Shown one piece after another: positions 30,567-32,286 of a stretch of 32,286 nucleotides of DNA (position 1 is its first letter; every line of letters starts with the position of its first letter). The position numbers and the translations under genes were made by a program. The notes under the pieces are model-generated. The model saw only the letters and a program-made list of their open reading frames with translations, was not told the DNA's origin and made no database searches. The DNA lies in IMG/VR virus record IMGVR_UViG_3300036766_000465, positions 1 through 32,286 of that record; one strand, 5' to 3'. The stretch is from a virus.

Positions 30567-30621
30567 AACCAGCGCCGTCCGGCCGGGTGCGCAACGGGAA
30601 TCAGGCACAACAATCAGCCCC

Positions 30622-30650
30622 TTGACACGCTCGCGACTGGTGTGTAATCT
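30622..30650 (+). promoter_or_regulatory. Strong sigma70-type promoter, apparently leaderless
   Basis: TTGACA (30622-30627), 17 bases, TAATCT (30645-30650), with TG two bases before the -10. The ATG of the next gene (30657) begins just 6 bases after the -10, at about the expected +1. No Shine-Dalgarno lies between. This is the clearest promoter in the window and implies a leaderless message. Confidence 0.75.
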
Positions 30651-30656
30651 CCGGGC

Positions 30657-30866
30657 ATGGAGATCACCACCTGGGGCGATGTTCGAGCGGAGATAGCCCG
30701 CCGCGCAGCAGTCGAGAAGCAGACCATCGCCATCGAGATGGGCTACCGGCCTGACGTGTTCAGCCGGATCATCAACGCTGACGCCGATAGCCTGCCCACC
30801 TCTGCGTGGGTTGAGCGGTTCATAGCGGCGCTTGAAGCCGTCACGAGTAGGACGGTAGCCCGATGA
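30657..30866 (+). CDS. Small XRE/Cro-like HTH regulator
   Basis: 69 residues. IARRAAVEKQTIAIEMGYRPDVFSRIINADADSLPTSAWVERFIAALEAV fits a compact lambda-repressor-type helix-turn-helix with a short C-terminal helix. It has its own strong promoter whose probable start coincides with the ATG. The regulator may control the nearby inverted repeat (30477-30487) or the genes that follow. Its end overlaps the next gene (ATGA). No second, divergently transcribed repressor is present, so a lysogeny switch is not supported. Confidence 0.65.
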   Translation: MEITTWGDVRAEIARRAAVEKQTIAIEMGYRPDVFSRIINADADSLPTSAWVERFIAALEAVTSRTVAR

Positions 30867-31003
30867 CGCCAGGACGCCCAGAATCGCGCCCTGTGGGCTC
30901 TACAGCCCCCTCGACCCACGAGGTGCGCCGTCGCTGGCACGAGCGGTGGTGCGTGTGTCAGGGCATCGAGCCGTGCCCGGCGCGTAAGGCGGAGGCGGCG
31001 TGA
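30863..31003 (+). CDS. 46-residue Cys/Arg-rich miniprotein
   Basis: ATG 30863 overlaps the regulator stop, and its own stop overlaps the next GTG (GTGA). The second half is VRRRWHERWCVCQGIEPCPARKAEAA: three cysteines and one histidine that might bind zinc, in a basic context. It is too small for family recognition. Both couplings and the spacing support it as real. Confidence 0.5.
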   Translation: MTPGRPESRPVGSTAPSTHEVRRRWHERWCVCQGIEPCPARKAEAA

Positions 31004-31527
31004 ACGCGTCACTGGTCGCAGGTGTCGTGCTTCTAGGGCTAGGGCTCTCGGTTCGTGAGCGGGCGGATGCTGGCGCCGCCTCGAGCGTTCACGAGCCGAG
31101 AGCCGCTCTGGAAGTAGGGCGGCCACGTGGGGAGGAGACGGGCGTGGCAGTCACAAATGCTGACGTTGCCAGGAAGGCTGGGGAGATTCCTCGCAAGACC
31201 GCGCCCGTCCCTATCCCCTACGTCGTGGAACTGCACGGCGGTGAGGCAGTGAAGGTGTGGACGCTCGATGCGTGGCACGCCGTCAAAGCCTTCCCGCCCG
31301 AGGAGCAGGTGCGCGCTGCTCAGACGTTCTGGTGCGAGTCGCGCTGGGATAAGCGTGTCGTCGGCTCGCAGGGCGAGGTGGATATCCCTCAAGTGCATCC
31401 CATTCACCGCGAGCTCGCGCTGCGCCTCGGATACACGTGGGAGCAGGTAGCGAGCGACCCCGAGGCCGCAGGTGTCGTGGCCCGCGCGGTGTGGGATGCG
31501 CAGGGATGGGCAGGCTGGGGCTGCTGA
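31000..31527 (+). CDS. Lysozyme/transglycosylase-like wall hydrolase with signal anchor
   Basis: 175 residues from GTG 31000 (GTGA overlap). The N-terminus (LVAGVVLLGLGLSV) is a hydrophobic signal or signal-anchor, then comes a linker. Residues ~100-175 follow the lysozyme-like pattern: FWCESRWDKRVVGSQGEVDIPQVHP (probable catalytic Glu113) ... GYTWEQVASDPEAAGVVARAVWDAQGWAGWGC, with Cys112 and Cys175 able to pair. The related phage family cuts peptidoglycan glycan strands. With its own export signal it could work without a holin, or it may be a virion- or envelope-acting enzyme. It is separate from the amidase by about 1 kb. Confidence 0.65.
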   Translation: MNASLVAGVVLLGLGLSVRERADAGAASSVHEPRAALEVGRPRGEETGVAVTNADVARKAGEIPRKTAPVPIPYVVELHGGEAVKVWTLDAWHAVKAFPPEEQVRAAQTFWCESRWDKRVVGSQGEVDIPQVHPIHRELALRLGYTWEQVASDPEAAGVVARAVWDAQGWAGWGC

Positions 31528-31536
31528 GAACAAAGC

Positions 31537-31573
31537 GCCCTCGCTCCCCCGTGGTAAGCGAGAGAACGAGGGC
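31537..31573 (+). other. Hairpin in the gap before the next small gene
   Basis: GCCCTCG (31537-31543) pairs with CGAGGGC (31567-31573). CTCGCT (31540-31545) can instead pair with AGCGAG (31557-31562), so two folds are mutually exclusive. ACAAAG precedes it and there is no T-run. It stands between a stop and a strong AAGGAGG site. An attenuator or mRNA-stability element is possible. Confidence 0.45.
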
Positions 31574-31592
31574 AACACCAAGGAGGTTCGTG

Positions 31593-31895
31593 ATGGATGG
31601 ATTGACGGTCGGACGCATCGTTCACATTCGAGTGGAGCGTGGGGATCGTGGTAAGTGCCAACCCGCGATGGTCGTGCAGGTTTGGGAGGACGAGCCGCGC
31701 GCCTACGTGAATCTCCAAGTCTTTCGAGACGGCTCGAACGACTCGAAGTACGACGGTCTCGGCTATGACGCGCAAGGCAACTGGACGGACGCGCCACTCG
31801 GTGCCTCGGCAACGCGCTGGGACACGTCCGTTTATGAGGGGCAGAAGACCCACGAGTTCCATGACCCGCGTGCATGCGAAAGCACGCCGACGTAG
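31593..31895 (+). CDS. Hypothetical phage protein, small beta domain
   Basis: 100 residues from ATG 31593, with AAGGAGG 6 bases upstream. VGRIVHIRVERGDRGKCQPAMVVQVWEDEPRAYVNLQVFRDG then a loop and TRWDTSVYEG...HEFHDP is the pattern of a small beta-barrel-like family seen often in accessory regions of phages of actinobacteria. Function is unknown. It is independent of the lysis genes, being preceded by a hairpin and followed by another. Confidence 0.65.
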   Translation: MDGLTVGRIVHIRVERGDRGKCQPAMVVQVWEDEPRAYVNLQVFRDGSNDSKYDGLGYDAQGNWTDAPLGASATRWDTSVYEGQKTHEFHDPRACESTPT

Positions 31896-31899
31896 CACA

Positions 31900-31931
31900 A
31901 AGGCCGCCCCGCCAAGCACGGGAACGGCCTT
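31900..31931 (+). terminator. Hairpin after the small beta protein (weak terminator)
   Basis: AAGGCCG (31900-31906) pairs with CGGCCTT (31925-31931), inner CCCG/CGGG (31908-31911 with 31919-31922), loop CCAAGCA; CATTGT follows. An A-rich left side and partial T content on the right suit a weak intrinsic terminator. Its layout (ACAAAG, GC stem, AAGC..GAACG) parallels the hairpin at 31537-31573. Confidence 0.5.
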
Positions 31932-31975
31932 CATTGTCCCTAGTGCTCAGGGTATGGGCACAGAGGAGTGAAGTG

Positions 31976-32260
31976 ATGGTAGCAGAGACGACGTTCACAC
32001 CGGGGCCGTGGCACGTCGGGGATCACGGGACGGTGATCTATGACGGTCCGGAGACATCACGTACGGGCGGTATCTCTGTAGCGCGCGCTTTCGACAATGC
32101 GAGCCGTAACGCCAACGCCCGTCTCATAGCCGCAGCACCCGACTACGACGCGGCGCTGGTAGCGATTGCGGGGCTCACGCCATTTGACGACGTGACGACT
32201 GCGATCAACATCGCTCGCGCGGCCATCGCGAAGGCGCGCAGTGAGGCGGTGTCGGCATGA
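31976..32260 (+). CDS. Ead/Ea22-like phage protein
   Basis: 94 residues from ATG 31976, with GAGGAG 7 bases upstream. FTPGPWHVG at the start and ANARLIAAAPDYDAALVAIAGL in the middle are the hallmarks of a widely conserved phage accessory protein of unknown function (Ead/Ea22-like pattern), with a C-terminal helix. Its exact role is unknown. The end overlaps the next ATG (ATGA). Confidence 0.7.
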   Translation: MVAETTFTPGPWHVGDHGTVIYDGPETSRTGGISVARAFDNASRNANARLIAAAPDYDAALVAIAGLTPFDDVTTAINIARAAIAKARSEAVSA

Positions 32261-32286
32261 CAGCCTTCCACCAGCTGGTACAGGAA
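32257..32286 (+). CDS. Start of a further gene, cut by the window
   Basis: ATG 32257 overlaps the preceding stop (ATGA), and ten codons are open to the right edge (MTAFHQLVQE). The junction style supports a real gene, but no function can be given from ten residues. Confidence 0.4.
   Translation, partial: MTAFHQLVQE

Noticed and set aside
30500-30600. tRNA or known riboswitch in the 30.5 kb hairpin region
   Set aside because: No T-loop, acceptor stem or CCA pattern, and no riboswitch consensus I recognise.
30442-30696. 84-residue plus-strand frame in the promoter region
   Set aside because: It runs through both promoter candidates and into the HTH gene in another frame, has no ribosome binding site, and its composition (Arg/Gly/Ser) looks non-coding.

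Overview
The window is a continuous, single-strand (all +) stretch of a tailed double-stranded DNA phage genome, high in GC. It covers packaging, virion structure and lysis, with the edge of an accessory region at each end. All supported genes run left to right and are packed tightly, with many 4-base ATGA/GTGA or 1-base TGATG/TAATG overlaps and frequent GTG starts. The host is probably a high-GC bacterium; an actinobacterium-like host fits the codon use, the GTG starts and one apparently leaderless promoter, but the sequence does not prove it. I see no integrase, polymerase, helicase, tRNA or CRISPR array, so lifestyle cannot be settled from this window.

Layout: 1-1.5 kb holds small accessory genes (zinc ribbons and a PD-(D/E)XK-like nuclease). 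1.5-3.9 kb holds the small terminase, a DNA-binding protein and the large terminase. 3.9-4.6 kb holds a MerR-like HTH and two overlapping zinc-finger ORFs. 4.6-13.8 kb holds a 719-aa portal, a glutamine-rich coiled-coil virion protein with a tape-measure-like C-terminal motif, a small membrane protein and a 1441-aa LPD38/polyvalent-type protein (candidate ejection or internal virion protein). 14-19.1 kb holds a zinc-finger protein, small structural proteins, a signal-peptide-bearing cysteine protein, an 835-aa stalk-like protein with about 13 tandem repeats, and an HExxH metallopeptidase. 19.2-21.4 kb holds the scaffold, major capsid and decoration proteins. 21.5-29 kb holds a diverged pair of paralogous beta-rich proteins, a connector-like protein with an apparent carbohydrate-binding insertion, a fibre-like protein and a large beta-rich tail protein. 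29-31.5 kb is lysis: XhlA-like and two-TM membrane proteins, an amidase, and a signal-anchored lysozyme/transglycosylase-like protein, interrupted by a promoter-rich intergenic region and a small HTH regulator. 31.5-32.3 kb holds small accessory genes.

No tail tube, sheath or full tape measure is recognisable. With the large portal and the two big proteins beside it, this suggests a short-tailed (podovirus-like) particle. The gene order is unusual: the capsid genes lie about 13 kb downstream of portal, after the candidate internal proteins.

The features most worth a second look are the three structured leaders around the capsid block (two of nearly equal length sharing a 45-nt element), the metallopeptidase beside scaffold/capsid with no conventional prohead protease in view, the repeat-built stalk protein, the secreted cysteine protein inside a virion module, and the structured promoter region at 30.4-30.66 kb.
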